From: Siansivirga zeaxanthinifaciens CC-SAMT-1
GTDB taxonomy: Bacteria; Bacteroidota; Bacteroidia; Flavobacteriales; Flavobacteriaceae
DNA: 64,000 nt
Assembly: GCF_000941055.1 (NCBI RefSeq)
Contig: NZ_CP007202.1
Span: 2,650,437-2,714,436 of the forward strand
Direction of reading: 5' to 3'
The notes under the pieces are model-generated. The model ran no database searches and was not told the origin of the DNA. It saw only the letters and a program-made list of their open reading frames with translations. The position numbers and the translations under genes are program-made. Position 1 is the first letter of the stretch; the number at the start of each line of letters is the position of its first letter. Positions 51,101 through 58,705 of this stretch are shown here, one piece after another.

Positions 51101-54100
51101 ATTATTGAAGATTGGTGACGCTTGATAAGCGCTTCCGTTGATATTGTATTCATAAGGAGCTTGTCCACCTGCTGCTAATACTTCCAATGATGCACCGTTA
51201 GAAGCATCAAAACAATAGTCAGCATTTATAATATTTGCGGTTAAAGGAGTGTTGGCAACAATATTAATTGGGGTGGTTGCTGTACATCCGTTAGTATCTG
51301 TAACGCGTGCAATATAATTCCCTGCCGCCACATCGGTTAAAATACCATTATTTGGTATTGCTGAAACTAAACTTAAAGTGGCTGCATCTAATAATTCATA
51401 ATTGTATGCTGGTGTTCCGCCTGATGCAGTTACAGTAACCGTCGACCCTGTTAAACATGTTATAGGCGTAGCAGTTGCCGAAACACTTAAAGGCGTTGGC
51501 GCTGTAATGGTTTGAGACAACGAAACGCTACAGGTATTTGGTGCATCATCATAACGCACTTGAATCGTATAGGTTCCTTCATTTAAATTTGAAATGGTAA
51601 ATGGAGATGTTAATTGATTTATCCAAGTTGCTCCATTATCTAATGAATAATCAAATCCGTTTACAGGATCAAAATTTTGTGCTGAAACGGTTATAGAACC
51701 ATCTACATCCCCAGAACAATTAACATTTGAACTACTAAGTATTTCAGCTGAAAATGCTTGCCCAGACTGAATAATAAATGGAAAATCTTCTTGAGTGATA
51801 CAAGTAGATGGTAATTGATATACTTCTATATCATCAACCGCAAAATCAATACCATTAACTTGGGCAATTTCTAAACGTAACACAAAATCTAGTGTTGTAT
51901 TATTTCCCGGATTTATGGTTTTATTAAATTCTACCCAGCCATTGGTTTTTGGAATACCACCAGTAGATTCAGATGATAAAGCCACACCATTACTATCTTG
52001 TAATTCTACAGTTAAAGAGGCATCGGGTTGTGTATTTCCTACTTTTAATAAGTTTGTAGCAAAGAAACGCACTTGTATGGGCTGATTAGGAATAATATCG
52101 TAGATACGTTTTCTATAAACTACCGCGTTGTTTGGTATGGCAAATCCAGCATCAACAGCTAAAAATCGACCTGGAATACTTCCTGTGGTATGATCTACAG
52201 GATTCCACCATCCTATATAAGGATTGTTTCTAAGTTCGTTAGTAACGGTATACTCGCCATTACCAAAAAGTCGATTGCCGTTACATTTGGTAGCTTCAAC
52301 TTGTCTTTCAAAACAGAAATTCGGATTAATACCTGGCGATGTTACATCGGGACCAGAACCAAAATCTTCAAACAATAAATTACTATAGGTTGGTACGGTT
52401 TCTAATTTATAAGTAACACTTATGGTGTGATTACCTTCAGAAACATTTAAAAACGTTTTAGGATCGGCAAGATTTGGATTTTCAACACCATCTAATAAAT
52501 ACCCAAAAGAATACGTATTCGAACTTGAGTTAGTTACGGTTACCGTGGTATTTCCTGTCCCATCACAGTTATAATCGGGATCTGACACACTAATTGTTGG
52601 TGCAATAGGCTGTGGATCTATTATAATACCTGGCATGGAATAAATACATCCGTTAGCATCGCGAATATATAAGGTATAGGTTCCCGAAGGTAAATAAGCT
52701 TCATTGGTAGTTACCCATGTGGTTTGATTATCGAAACTATACTCGAAAGGCGGTGTTCCGCCTTGCGGATTTGTAATACGTACTTTACCCTCGCCTGCCG
52801 GTCCGCAACCAGCTAATTCTGAAACGCCTGCCGAAGCTGTTAATCCTGTATTAGGCTCTGTAATTACTAAATCTTCGAAAGTACTAAAACAGTCTTCACC
52901 ATTTAAAGCATACTTGATACCTACTTGATAAAGGCCTTGTGTTAAATTGTAAAACGTCGGGTTTGATGTATAGGTTACGCCATTATCAATACTATATTCT
53001 ATAGCATAACCGTTGGCATTTGTTACATTGAAATTAATCGTACCCGTATTATCGCCCGTACATAAAATATCTGTTTGGTTTACAGTGTATGTTGGCGGTG
53101 TGATGCCAACAACATCTATAGAAGCATTTGTAGAACAGTTATTAAAATCTACAACCGTAATATTATAAGTTCCTGCAGAAGGCACAGCTATTTCTGGATT
53201 GCTTTGAGAAATTGAAGCCCCATTTACAAAGTACTCGTAAGGTGGTGTCCCTCCTACCGGATACACTGTAATTTCACCATCGGTACAAGTTAAGGCTTTG
53301 GTTAAAGCTACTGTAGCAGTTAAAACTGGCGGGTTAATTATAGTGATATCTTCGGTAAATGTACAGCCATCATCTGTAGTTACTGTAACAGTATAAGTGC
53401 CTGGGTTTAAATTAGCAAATGTGTAATCACTTTCTAAAATTGGCCCTACACTATTTATTAAAGTACCACCTTGAGAAATGCTGAAGTAATATTGAGGTAA
53501 AGCATCGTTTGCAGCTAATATTACAGAACCCTTATCGCCATTACAGCTAGGCTGATTTACTATGGTAGTTACCGTAAAATCACGTTGTCTTATATAAACA
53601 TCTGGAACCGAAAAAATACAAGGATTTGTATCGACACCAACCTGTCTGATATACACGGTGTAATAACCCGGTGTTGCAATATCAAATATATTGGAAGCCT
53701 GATATGGCCCGGCAGGATTTAAACTATATTCGTAACCCGATGGCACACCACCAACAGTAATTTGTCCGTTAGTTGTACATAATATATCTCTTGCCGTTGC
53801 TGTAGGGTTTAATAAATTCTGATATACATTGAAGTAAAATATACTAAAACAACCACCAGGATAATTAATAACTAACCTAAACTGCCCCGACGTATTTGCT
53901 GTGTAATTAGCGCCTGTACCTACTTGATTCCATGAACATGCAGGGTTTTCGTTAGCACATTCTTCAATAATTTGAGCATCACAGCTGGCTTCATTTAACT
54001 GTTCCCAAATAATTGAAGTCGCATCGCTAATACCTGTTTCAATTAAACGGGTGGCATTAGCACCACACAAGAAAATATAGGGTAACACTTTTCCATCATT

Positions 54101-55960
54101 CGGACAAATAGGTGTTAAATCGGCGTAAGGTATTACCGGATTTGTAATGGTATTTCCATAAGCAATAACTGTTATTTCTTCTTGAATTGAAACACAAGTA
54201 GCCGATGTTGTGTTTTGAACGTAGTAAGTACCTGTTTCTGTAGCCGTAAAAGTTTGTCCGGTTCCTATAACGGGTGTTCCTGACGCATTTCTAGACCATG
54301 AATACGAATCGTACCCATCGGCAGCATTTAAAATAACGCTAGCGCCACAAAGCACTTCATTTCTTTTAAACTCACAATTAGAAATATCTACTAAAAAATT
54401 GGTAGAACCTGGCGTTCCTAAACATTCTGTGGTAGCAAAACTACCTTCGTCCTGAATTACATTTGTATTTATAACTCCTCTATATGTGGCAAAAGCCTGA
54501 TTCATAATTTCGTTTGAACAGGCTGTACTTAAATCGTAGCAATTGGGAACTATTTGAACGGCAATCCGTATCACAAAAACGGGGTCGTTCACCTCTACAG
54601 ATGTGTCTGGAATATTAAAAATAAGGGTGCGTGTTACGGGGTCGTACGATTGTAAAGTCGCGCCACCAGCATTGGTTAAATCGAGATCGGTATCTGGATT
54701 AAAAACTATATTTTGTGGTAAGGCATCTTTAATAGTAAACTGTGTAACATTATCGTTTCCTGTACTTTGATACGATATTTCGTAAAATAAATTCTGACCC
54801 AAATAAACGTCATCGCCATCAATTTCATTACCCGCATCATCTTCTACGATTTTTGTTAAGTTAATGTCTGGTGCAATAATATCGACTGCAAAAGCACTAA
54901 AAAATGCAAAAATAGGATCTGCTTGTCCGGGTGCCACCTGAAGCGAAAAATTAGCATTAGAGACATTGTTTTTTATATACTCGGGTTCTGAATTTAAGAT
55001 TTCTAAAAAACCGGTATCGTAACCTAAGGTGTTACTGCCATCTGGGTTTCTAGGATTCGAAACACCATTGGTATTTTCTATTACAGAACCAAAAAACTTA
55101 TTGGCTGGTCCGCGTAATGGCGTTGTAACTTCTTTTCCGTTAATTTCTAATTTTGTAGCACGCTTGGTTCTATCGCCATCTAAGGCTGCATAAGCAAATT
55201 GTAAATCTATATTGCCAACAGGTGGTGTTGTAAAACCTGTTACATCAACCTGCGTGAAATGGTCTTTATTAACATGCGCAAAACCATCGAAAGTGGTAAT
55301 GGATTTGGTGTGTAAACTAGGATCTTCATAAATAATAAATAACGTCCAACCGGCACTTAATCCCGTTGAATTATTAAACCCTAAACTCGATGTTACATTG
55401 GCTGTTGTATAAAACCCTTCAATATCTGAAACTCCTGTAAATAAATTCGTTACATCGGCGTAACAGGCATAAGGCGTATTGCCTGGTTCGTTTCTTTCGG
55501 CAGGAATTGGATCTACAATAGCATCGTAAACAACTTCACCTGTAATATCAATATAAGTGCTTGCCCCAGGTAATTTAAATTTAACTTTATTAATATCCGA
55601 TCGACTCCCACTTTGCAAAACTGCACCCCAATACAATGCTGCATATGCTACTCTATAACAAGTTGTTGCACTACCATCTTCGTGTGGTGGTAACAACAAT
55701 TCGGCGCTACTAGAACTAAATGTAGAAGCATCTGCATCTATATCTATGTATTGCATTGAAATATCCTGATTGTCTTTGGTTGCATCGTTAAATGGTAAAT
55801 TATCCTGACCCAGGATATTATTTCCAATTACTAACATACTCCCTTTTATATCAATATTTTTTCTGGCAGTAAACGGTTTATAGTTTTGGGCAATACTATT
55901 TAAACCAAAAAATAAGAATACAAAAATGACTCCAATTTTAAATAAAGTAGGTTTTTTCAT
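42128..55960 (-). CDS. sprB: SprB-like giant gliding-motility adhesin with type B T9SS tail
   Basis: A 4610-residue surface adhesin, the largest gene in the window. Signal peptide residues 1-25 (ending NSIAQ). Residues about 26-520 hold a unique N-terminal domain and a DUF11-type repeat (INLTKIVEDDAGNEIDGDDV). From about 520 to 4510 there are SprB repeats of about 80-90 residues with the pattern Y.YSxNGG...F..L.AGTYxVxVxDxNGC followed by VTITEP; by length there should be 45-50. A jelly-roll-like domain (about 1190-1400) interrupts them. The last 85 residues (VCIPNYFTPNGDGVQDGWGP ... VGHFTLYR) form the type B sorting domain. In F. johnsoniae SprB moves along the cell surface in gliding. It lies between the sprD-like gene (85 bp gap) and sprF (41 bp gap). 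Confidence 0.95.
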   Translation of the reverse strand: MKKPTLFKIGVIFVFLFFGLNSIAQNYKPFTARKNIDIKGSMLVIGNNILGQDNLPFNDATKDNQDISMQYIDIDADASTFSSSSAELLLPPHEDGSATTCYRVAYAALYWGAVLQSGSRSDINKVKFKLPGASTYIDITGEVVYDAIVDPIPAERNEPGNTPYACYADVTNLFTGVSDIEGFYTTANVTSSLGFNNSTGLSAGWTLFIIYEDPSLHTKSITTFDGFAHVNKDHFTQVDVTGFTTPPVGNIDLQFAYAALDGDRTKRATKLEINGKEVTTPLRGPANKFFGSVIENTNGVSNPRNPDGSNTLGYDTGFLEILNSEPEYIKNNVSNANFSLQVAPGQADPIFAFFSAFAVDIIAPDINLTKIVEDDAGNEIDGDDVYLGQNLFYEISYQSTGNDNVTQFTIKDALPQNIVFNPDTDLDLTNAGGATLQSYDPVTRTLIFNIPDTSVEVNDPVFVIRIAVQIVPNCYDLSTACSNEIMNQAFATYRGVINTNVIQDEGSFATTECLGTPGSTNFLVDISNCEFKRNEVLCGASVILNAADGYDSYSWSRNASGTPVIGTGQTFTATETGTYYVQNTTSATCVSIQEEITVIAYGNTITNPVIPYADLTPICPNDGKVLPYIFLCGANATRLIETGISDATSIIWEQLNEASCDAQIIEECANENPACSWNQVGTGANYTANTSGQFRLVINYPGGCFSIFYFNVYQNLLNPTATARDILCTTNGQITVGGVPSGYEYSLNPAGPYQASNIFDIATPGYYTVYIRQVGVDTNPCIFSVPDVYIRQRDFTVTTIVNQPSCNGDKGSVILAANDALPQYYFSISQGGTLINSVGPILESDYTFANLNPGTYTVTVTTDDGCTFTEDITIINPPVLTATVALTKALTCTDGEITVYPVGGTPPYEYFVNGASISQSNPEIAVPSAGTYNITVVDFNNCSTNASIDVVGITPPTYTVNQTDILCTGDNTGTINFNVTNANGYAIEYSIDNGVTYTSNPTFYNLTQGLYQVGIKYALNGEDCFSTFEDLVITEPNTGLTASAGVSELAGCGPAGEGKVRITNPQGGTPPFEYSFDNQTTWVTTNEAYLPSGTYTLYIRDANGCIYSMPGIIIDPQPIAPTISVSDPDYNCDGTGNTTVTVTNSSSNTYSFGYLLDGVENPNLADPKTFLNVSEGNHTISVTYKLETVPTYSNLLFEDFGSGPDVTSPGINPNFCFERQVEATKCNGNRLFGNGEYTVTNELRNNPYIGWWNPVDHTTGSIPGRFLAVDAGFAIPNNAVVYRKRIYDIIPNQPIQVRFFATNLLKVGNTQPDASLTVELQDSNGVALSSESTGGIPKTNGWVEFNKTINPGNNTTLDFVLRLEIAQVNGIDFAVDDIEVYQLPSTCITQEDFPFIIQSGQAFSAEILSSSNVNCSGDVDGSITVSAQNFDPVNGFDYSLDNGATWINQLTSPFTISNLNEGTYTIQVRYDDAPNTCSVSLSQTITAPTPLSVSATATPITCLTGSTVTVTASGGTPAYNYELLDAATLSLVSAIPNNGILTDVAAGNYIARVTDTNGCTATTPINIVANTPLTANIINADYCFDASNGASLEVLAAGGQAPYEYNINGSAYQASPIFNNLIPGTYDIIVRDAYGCDVILPTEVIASQVAVSVELTKALDCSASPEAVISGTISEGYAPYTVTLLQGTGSVVLTGNTFTLNTATDGSYQFEVTDAQGCKVASNVININALTTPTVTTNTTQVTCNGDSDGTLQLLASGGSGGYTFSSDNVNFSTNNMFSGLTAGTYTFYVQDSNNCTNSVTVTITEPTAITATASATAFSCSTTNTSLNATITIDVPTTGTPPYTYSFNGGSSFTSQNTLTVTDNGTVQTFSYVVRDANGCLTAPQDITLQPLNAPTDLSFVVTDVTCLTPEATATLTATNGVGILQYETIAPSPIVIAPQTSNIFNNLVPGTYIFRVTDANGCYYTESYTINPVTNINVTSLKLSDVLCNGDSTGAVQFNVSGFASTYAYTINGGTPVTGQTNATITLSGLAAGSQVITLTDEVTGCVATETVIITEPALPLSVTATATNVYCNNDASQITITAAGGTPVYTYAAVSSGLTPNAADYTSSNILNVDTNLATDMVWDVYVKDANGCETFTTVTIIEEALPTVTAPSVSNQCSVSSGFTFTVSGTGVAPLAYSINGGVTFQSSPTFVVNAPGNYTITIRDGNGCTATSVTTTDIYPPLTANVLLTKDITCSAPAEASITISVSGGNAPYTYEVSNDGGSTYSNISGSPFTTSVAGTYQFRITDANGCNIVTNAVTVTDAVNPVILNVTQTQFISCSNEESAAIDVSIDTSSGLAPFVINVTNTTTGTNYGTQTSGLAAGNYVITVTDAKGCEATQTTSILEPTPIVLDFDVDPITCGTGGVSLGQIIINSVSGGTPNYTYHVTGVNGYNQELTNQTGTTQVFEVVDFGLYEIIITDANGCSYREQNILVASPPDDLDINISATANCLTGGTAEVSIGTTLSGSGPYRFAIYTGPGMQYNPPTTAPWQDEDTSKHTTFTNLIPGATYTFIVFDELTDCYYYETSNVPVPTNSTLSTTAVVANNITCKGSADGSVSFDINSIYLTDTNVNYEIYNSQSLTTTGISGSGNVPANGTLSVSNLGPLDFGNYVVVIEETSGANAGCSVVTATFNITESAIDLSLTAASTKNENCNELGVITAIAQNGTSPYQYQAVVTGNPVVDTNWNSSNTFNLPAGDYDIYVRDAYGCIKSVTETIILDPLPTINPVAAQCFDGTPLNITLVEGSGLAIAPLTYSIGGAYQSNPNFILTAAGSYTVSIKDGNGCMVSDTYVVNPPLLLDAVLSKELDCTVTPDAIIDLTPSGGTGVGPYSYEVNFNNTGYVSIASASYTATTNGTYQFRVTNSQSCTAESAVITVEAPVTPTITTAQTNVSCNLGADGSIIVTPTAGVPPFEYSINGGAFQASNAFYGLSAGTYNIVVRDSKSCESLPISVTITEPTPVSGSGILTQGLTCGVGNATQPATVTITGIGGTAPYTYSFDGGINYTSTNIFNTYNSGTVSVFVKDANGCISTTSVDVLVPALDAPTDLDFSATDITCVNTTSDISLTPTNGTAPFTYEIVSPVASATSNTTGVFNGLAPDTYVFTVTDVNGCYYTESYTITPVTNISVFGLLANNVSCTGGNDGAVDFNVSNFSGTYSYTINGGSPITGQTNAVINLTGLTAGNQTIVVTDDLTGCTATASINVSEPVLLSLTETNNINANCNADAQVTVEASNGTAPYQYAFVQDGVTPTVSDYTNSATAVLNPSTNTNWDVWVLDSKGCTAQIDVVISNDALPRVDVPVLAANQCNLNGDAFTFTVTNPSGIAPFEYSIGNGFQTSPTFTVTNPGTYNVTIKDANGCTFTNTTPITIYAPLNISAAINALPSCTNNDGEITVTGFGGSGNYTFAISPSAAITQTGNVFSGLAALTPYTVTITDVVTNCTNTVNVNLDAPTPVSFTTTTTAVSCAGSSDGSIIVNLDASNNNPLYTYAIIAGPTTYPSQASNIFTGLAAGNYTVEVTSGRSCTAIEIVTVAAPNSIVVSAPTVQEYACTANTNTSTYASISVTGVTGGLGNYTKYEFIRDADGVIVQSGSNNVYTIPNLLGGSFTINVYDDNGCLGTTTATVNPFISLDDLLVTIDQGITCTNDEDITVSVTTTGGNPANLLFTLEDANGILSTQTNNTGVFTALPIGNYIITVENVDTGCSLQTVHYVNNPNTFDIIIDNVVDVTCFSDIDGRVDVTFVDLVDTPTNDAGPFTYTVVNNLGVTVSSGTTTNAGSVSITGLASGTYTLNATLTNTPFCSVTKNFTITAPTAALAITTSFTEITCISGNNDGAISATATGGWPGGYEYQLETTGGLVVTPFGTASNFTGLSAGDYIVSVRDSKGCLASMNIQLVNPTPITLTASADITMLNCFGDTNATITVTNVNGGQGSNYTYTLNTILPVASASGPQTSPVFSGLGAGTYNVTVTDGYNCSETSVDIVITEPSQIIASLVKATSQTCLTGSALTLSATGGTGAYEYSDSPSFTNVLGNFTSSVTINLPVGSTGTFRYYVRDTNGCTSNVSNDITIDPLLPLTIDIDDSNAKINCAGDTTGVIVATAQGGLGNYTYTLQDAAGNDILTATQNSPGVFTNLPVGTYQVFVTSGDCEETSNTVTIAEPSNPLLVNYTTTDVTCNGGNDGVLEISATGGTGIVKYAISPQMNQFFEEPIFENLAPGTYQAIAQDELGCYVLIDFTIDQPSPVIVSIVPNSILPEYCDGDMNGEFSIEISGGVLPYSVALDDINGAYTTGTATQTQFDFNNLSGGDHIVYVRDAQGCESEWNITFPEAVKIVSEVFVEYGCTSNLSTNSVIVVVDPNFVDVTELDYSLDGGAYQSSNEFLNVPPGLNHFIDIRHSNGCIQQTQTFDVSQYEPLQLSLENGGLNEILAVTTGGTGDYTYTLNGESYGSTNTFIIYESGNYIVTVTDSNGCFASATKYFEYIDVCIPNYFTPNGDGVQDGWGPGCTSQYKDLTFNIFDRYGRKVATLKVGEKWDGKYNGVELPTGDYWYVVKLNDEKDDREFVGHFTLYR
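45700..51100 (-). repeat. Higher-order repeat in sprB: three copies of a block of about 590-600 residues
   Basis: Individual SprB repeats recur in the same order three times. Landmarks are APTDLSFVVTDVTC (about residue 1895), PPDDLDINISATANC (about 2481) and APTDLDFSATDITC (about 3087), giving spacings near 586 and 606 residues. Each is followed by a CYYTESYTI-type or CYYYETSNV-type end, then by xxVLCNGDSTGAVQF-like, EALPTVTAPSVSNQC-like and GTYQFRITDANGC-like segments. This implies duplication of about 1.8 kb blocks of seven or eight domains rather than of single repeats. The limits given are approximate. Confidence 0.7.
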
Positions 55961-56045
55961 GGTTGGTTATTATTTAACAATTTCTATGACTCAGATTTGG
56001 GGGTTAAATCATAAAAAATGATATACTTAGGGTTATTTCATAAAA

Positions 56046-58400
56046 TTAATTCTCAATTTTCACCATATACATTTTTCCATTGTATGGTTTACTATCTTTT
56101 TGTGCCATGGCTTGATTTGCACTTTCTAAATCATTAAAACTCTCGTAATAGATGTAATACTTACTTGTTGCTACATCAAAGAAGAAATTAATATTTTTCT
56201 GTCCAGAAGCCACTGCTTTTTCTAAAAAGGCATCACGCTTTTCTACATCGTCATGCACGGCCAATACTAAGTAAAAATCGCTATTTACATTTTTAACACC
56301 TTTAATAATTTGTATGTTATTACTTTGCACATCACCAAAATCGAAATCTTTAGCCTCTAAAGGTGCTGAAGCGATTTCTGTGTTGTTTTTTATCGCTTCT
56401 AAACGCGCTCGGTCTTTATTATATCGAGCTTCTGCATTGTCGTATGCCGCACGTTTAATACGACGTTTACGCTCTATTTCGGTAGCGACTTTAATGGTTT
56501 CTAAAGTAGATACCAATTCTGCTTTAGCTCGTGTTGTTTGCGCTTGTTCTGTTTTTAATACCTCTAACGCTTTTAAGTAATACGTATTTATAGAATCGTT
56601 TTTAGTTTTTATGGTTTTAACACGCTCGCTATATAATTTTTCTAATTGAGCTATTTTTTCTCTCTGATTATTAATGGCGTTGTCTAACTCGTCTTTTAAA
56701 CTTTCGATGGCCGCATTTTCTGCAGAAACACTTTTAAATGGTTTTGGCTCGGAATAAATGCCTTGTTCACTTAAATCGTTTTCTTCTTTTAAATCGTTTA
56801 AATCTTTTTGTTTAACGGCAACCGTTGCTTTTAATTTAGATAATAAATTTTGTTGCTCTAATTTAGAAGCTTCTGTTACTTTCTCTAAATTCTGCATAGA
56901 CTGCGCAATCTTATCCAATGGCTTTTCTTCGGCTCTTGCTTTGGCAGCTTCCTGTTCTAATTGCATTTTTGCAGCCTCTTCAGCTTTTAAACGCGCTGCT
57001 TCTTCGGCTTGTTTTTTAGCATTTTCTGCTTCCAGTGCTTGCTTACGTGCCAGAGCCAGAGCCGCTTCTTTTGCTTTAGCCTCGGCTGCTGCTTTTTCTT
57101 TAGCGAGGGCTTCTGCTTTTGCTTTAGCGTCTTCCTGAGCCTTTAACCTAGCGGCCTCGGCTGCTTTTTGTCTTGCTAAGGCATCGGCTTTGGCTTTCGC
57201 ATCGGCAATGGCTTTTAGTCTGTTAGCTTCTTCCTCGGCTTTTTTGGCTTGTTCAGCTTCTAAAGCCTGTTGTTTCGCCAGTGCTTCGGCTTCAGCTTTA
57301 GCTATAGCATCTTCATCTGTAGTTTTTTCATCTACTACAACTTTTTCGGTAGCTATTGGTGTTTCTTTTGCTGGTTTAACAGCTGTTGGTTTTGGTTTGG
57401 TTGTTCGAGGTTTTGCCGCTATAAAACGTTTCTTTTTTTGCTTCGGAATGATTAAAGCTTCCTCCTGGTCATCGTCACTGTAATTATAGCGTTCTCGTTT
57501 ATTAAATTTGTATGCCAGTGTAATTTCGTGCGAATTTCCGAAGGAAACCAAATCTCCCATAGACTTTTCAAAATTATATTCTATAGAAATATTACTGCTT
57601 ACGTTTAATCCCAGTCCGCCTGAAACACCATACAAGGTATTATACCCCGCTTGTGCCCAGATGCCTTTAGGTACGGTAAGCATTACCAAACCCGATAACA
57701 CCGTTTTGTCTTTTTTAAGATTGGTTGTAACCAATGTTGAAAATTTACTTTCATCGAAAAAACCGCGGGTTTCTAAGTAGCCCGTGTACATGGCATGCAA
57801 CTGAATGCTTTGCTCTGGATTTTCTTTAATAATTTCTGAAGTTTTAAAATTATAAGTTACCAGATTGTTTAAAGACACCCCGAAATCTAAAAACAAGGTA
57901 CCATAGTTAATACCCGGATTAATACTTACCAATAAATTTGATGGGATATTTTGCAGCGACGGATCGTCGAAATTTGTTTGAATTCTACCTTGATTGATTC
58001 CGCTGTTATAAACACCTAAATTCATACCAAAAGTAAGATTACTATCGCGGTCTAAAACAGCGTTATAGGCAAAATTCACTATACCTCCAAAGGTTGTTAA
58101 AACACCATAATCTTGTTGAAATAAGCCAATACCCATACCTGAATTTTCACTTAATCGCCCAGAATAACTAAATAAATTGGTTTGAGGAGCATCTTCAAAC
58201 TGCGTCCATTGTTTTTTGTTGGTAAAACTAAGGTATCGGTTTTGCTCTCTCACAAAACTAAACGTTGGGTTTAGGGCGTATCTATTAAATTTAAAAGAAT
58301 TCCTAACCGGAAGATCTAATGAAACCACACCATCATTTTGCGCCACCAATTGTTGCACAAAGCAAATAAGCAAAATAATATGTAGCAGATATCCTTTCAT
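56046..58400 (-). CDS. sprD: SprD-like protein: PorP/SprF-type barrel fused to an Ala/Lys/Glu coiled coil and a SPOR-like end
   Basis: A 784-residue envelope protein. Residues 1-21 are a signal peptide. Residues about 22-305 form a PorP/SprF-like barrel (FNRYALNPTFSFVREQNRYL, ITLAYKFNKRERYN). Residues about 320-360 are a basic/Pro linker (KPRTTKPKPTAVKPAKETP). Residues about 365-490 are almost pure Ala/Lys/Glu/Leu (KAEAEALAKQQALEAEQAKK), like the TolA stalk; a second charged coil runs to about 700. The end (YLVLAVHDDVEKRDAFLEKA ... KYYIYYESFNDLESANQAMA) has the beta-alpha-beta look of a SPOR-type peptidoglycan-binding domain. Position between sprC and sprB matches sprD of F. johnsoniae. Such a layout could tie an outer-membrane SprB partner to the cell wall. 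The gene symbol rests on position. Confidence 0.82.
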   Translation of the reverse strand: MKGYLLHIILLICFVQQLVAQNDGVVSLDLPVRNSFKFNRYALNPTFSFVREQNRYLSFTNKKQWTQFEDAPQTNLFSYSGRLSENSGMGIGLFQQDYGVLTTFGGIVNFAYNAVLDRDSNLTFGMNLGVYNSGINQGRIQTNFDDPSLQNIPSNLLVSINPGINYGTLFLDFGVSLNNLVTYNFKTSEIIKENPEQSIQLHAMYTGYLETRGFFDESKFSTLVTTNLKKDKTVLSGLVMLTVPKGIWAQAGYNTLYGVSGGLGLNVSSNISIEYNFEKSMGDLVSFGNSHEITLAYKFNKRERYNYSDDDQEEALIIPKQKKKRFIAAKPRTTKPKPTAVKPAKETPIATEKVVVDEKTTDEDAIAKAEAEALAKQQALEAEQAKKAEEEANRLKAIADAKAKADALARQKAAEAARLKAQEDAKAKAEALAKEKAAAEAKAKEAALALARKQALEAENAKKQAEEAARLKAEEAAKMQLEQEAAKARAEEKPLDKIAQSMQNLEKVTEASKLEQQNLLSKLKATVAVKQKDLNDLKEENDLSEQGIYSEPKPFKSVSAENAAIESLKDELDNAINNQREKIAQLEKLYSERVKTIKTKNDSINTYYLKALEVLKTEQAQTTRAKAELVSTLETIKVATEIERKRRIKRAAYDNAEARYNKDRARLEAIKNNTEIASAPLEAKDFDFGDVQSNNIQIIKGVKNVNSDFYLVLAVHDDVEKRDAFLEKAVASGQKNINFFFDVATSKYYIYYESFNDLESANQAMAQKDSKPYNGKMYMVKIEN

Positions 58401-58402
58401 TA

Positions 58403-58705
58403 TTATTTTACGATGGTTATAGACCCTTTTTTAACTTGCTTATTAGCTGTGGTTATTATGTAATAGTACACTGGGTTTATAGCATTAAACCCTATTTGTT
58501 CGGTGGGCCAGTTGTTTTGATAATCGGTGGTTGAAAAAACAACTTCACCTCTAGAAGTCATAATTACAACTTCGGTGTTAGAGCCACTTACATAAGCCTG
58601 TGGTATAACCCAAGTATCATTTATGCCATCGCCATTAGGACTAATAAGATTTGGAATTTTTTCAACATTAGGAAATGGTTCGGTAATGGGTAAATGTAAA
58701 TTCAT
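58403..58705 (-). CDS. sprC: Shifted 3' part of the sprC-like gene: type B sorting-domain fragment
   Basis: An open frame of 100 codons that holds the missing end of the upstream sprC-like gene. NVEKIPNLISPNGDGINDTW and VYYYIITTANKQVKKGSITI form a typical gliding-motility-associated (type B, CHU_C-like) C-terminal domain. Its apparent ATG at 58705 lies inside the upstream frame, so it is not a real start and there is no signal peptide. It is in the +1 frame relative to the upstream part and probably expressed only if the ribosome shifts or if the window has a sequencing error. It ends two bases before the sprD-like start. Confidence 0.75.
   Translation of the reverse strand: MNLHLPITEPFPNVEKIPNLISPNGDGINDTWVIPQAYVSGSNTEVVIMTSRGEVVFSTTDYQNNWPTEQIGFNAINPVYYYIITTANKQVKKGSITIVK

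Noticed and set aside
42317..52378. Several plus-strand open frames of 60-84 codons opposite the giant adhesin gene
   Set aside because: They arise from the Thr/Val/Gly-rich repeat codons on the other strand. None has a signal, a recognisable motif or an own promoter.
42128..55960. Repeats in this stretch as a CRISPR array
   Set aside because: The repeats are about 80-90 codons long, degenerate at DNA level, and lie within one uninterrupted frame; they are SprB protein repeats.
56314..57780. Plus-strand frames rich in Ala, Ser and Phe opposite the sprD-like gene
   Set aside because: They mirror the Ala/Lys/Glu coiled-coil codons of the real gene and have no independent support.
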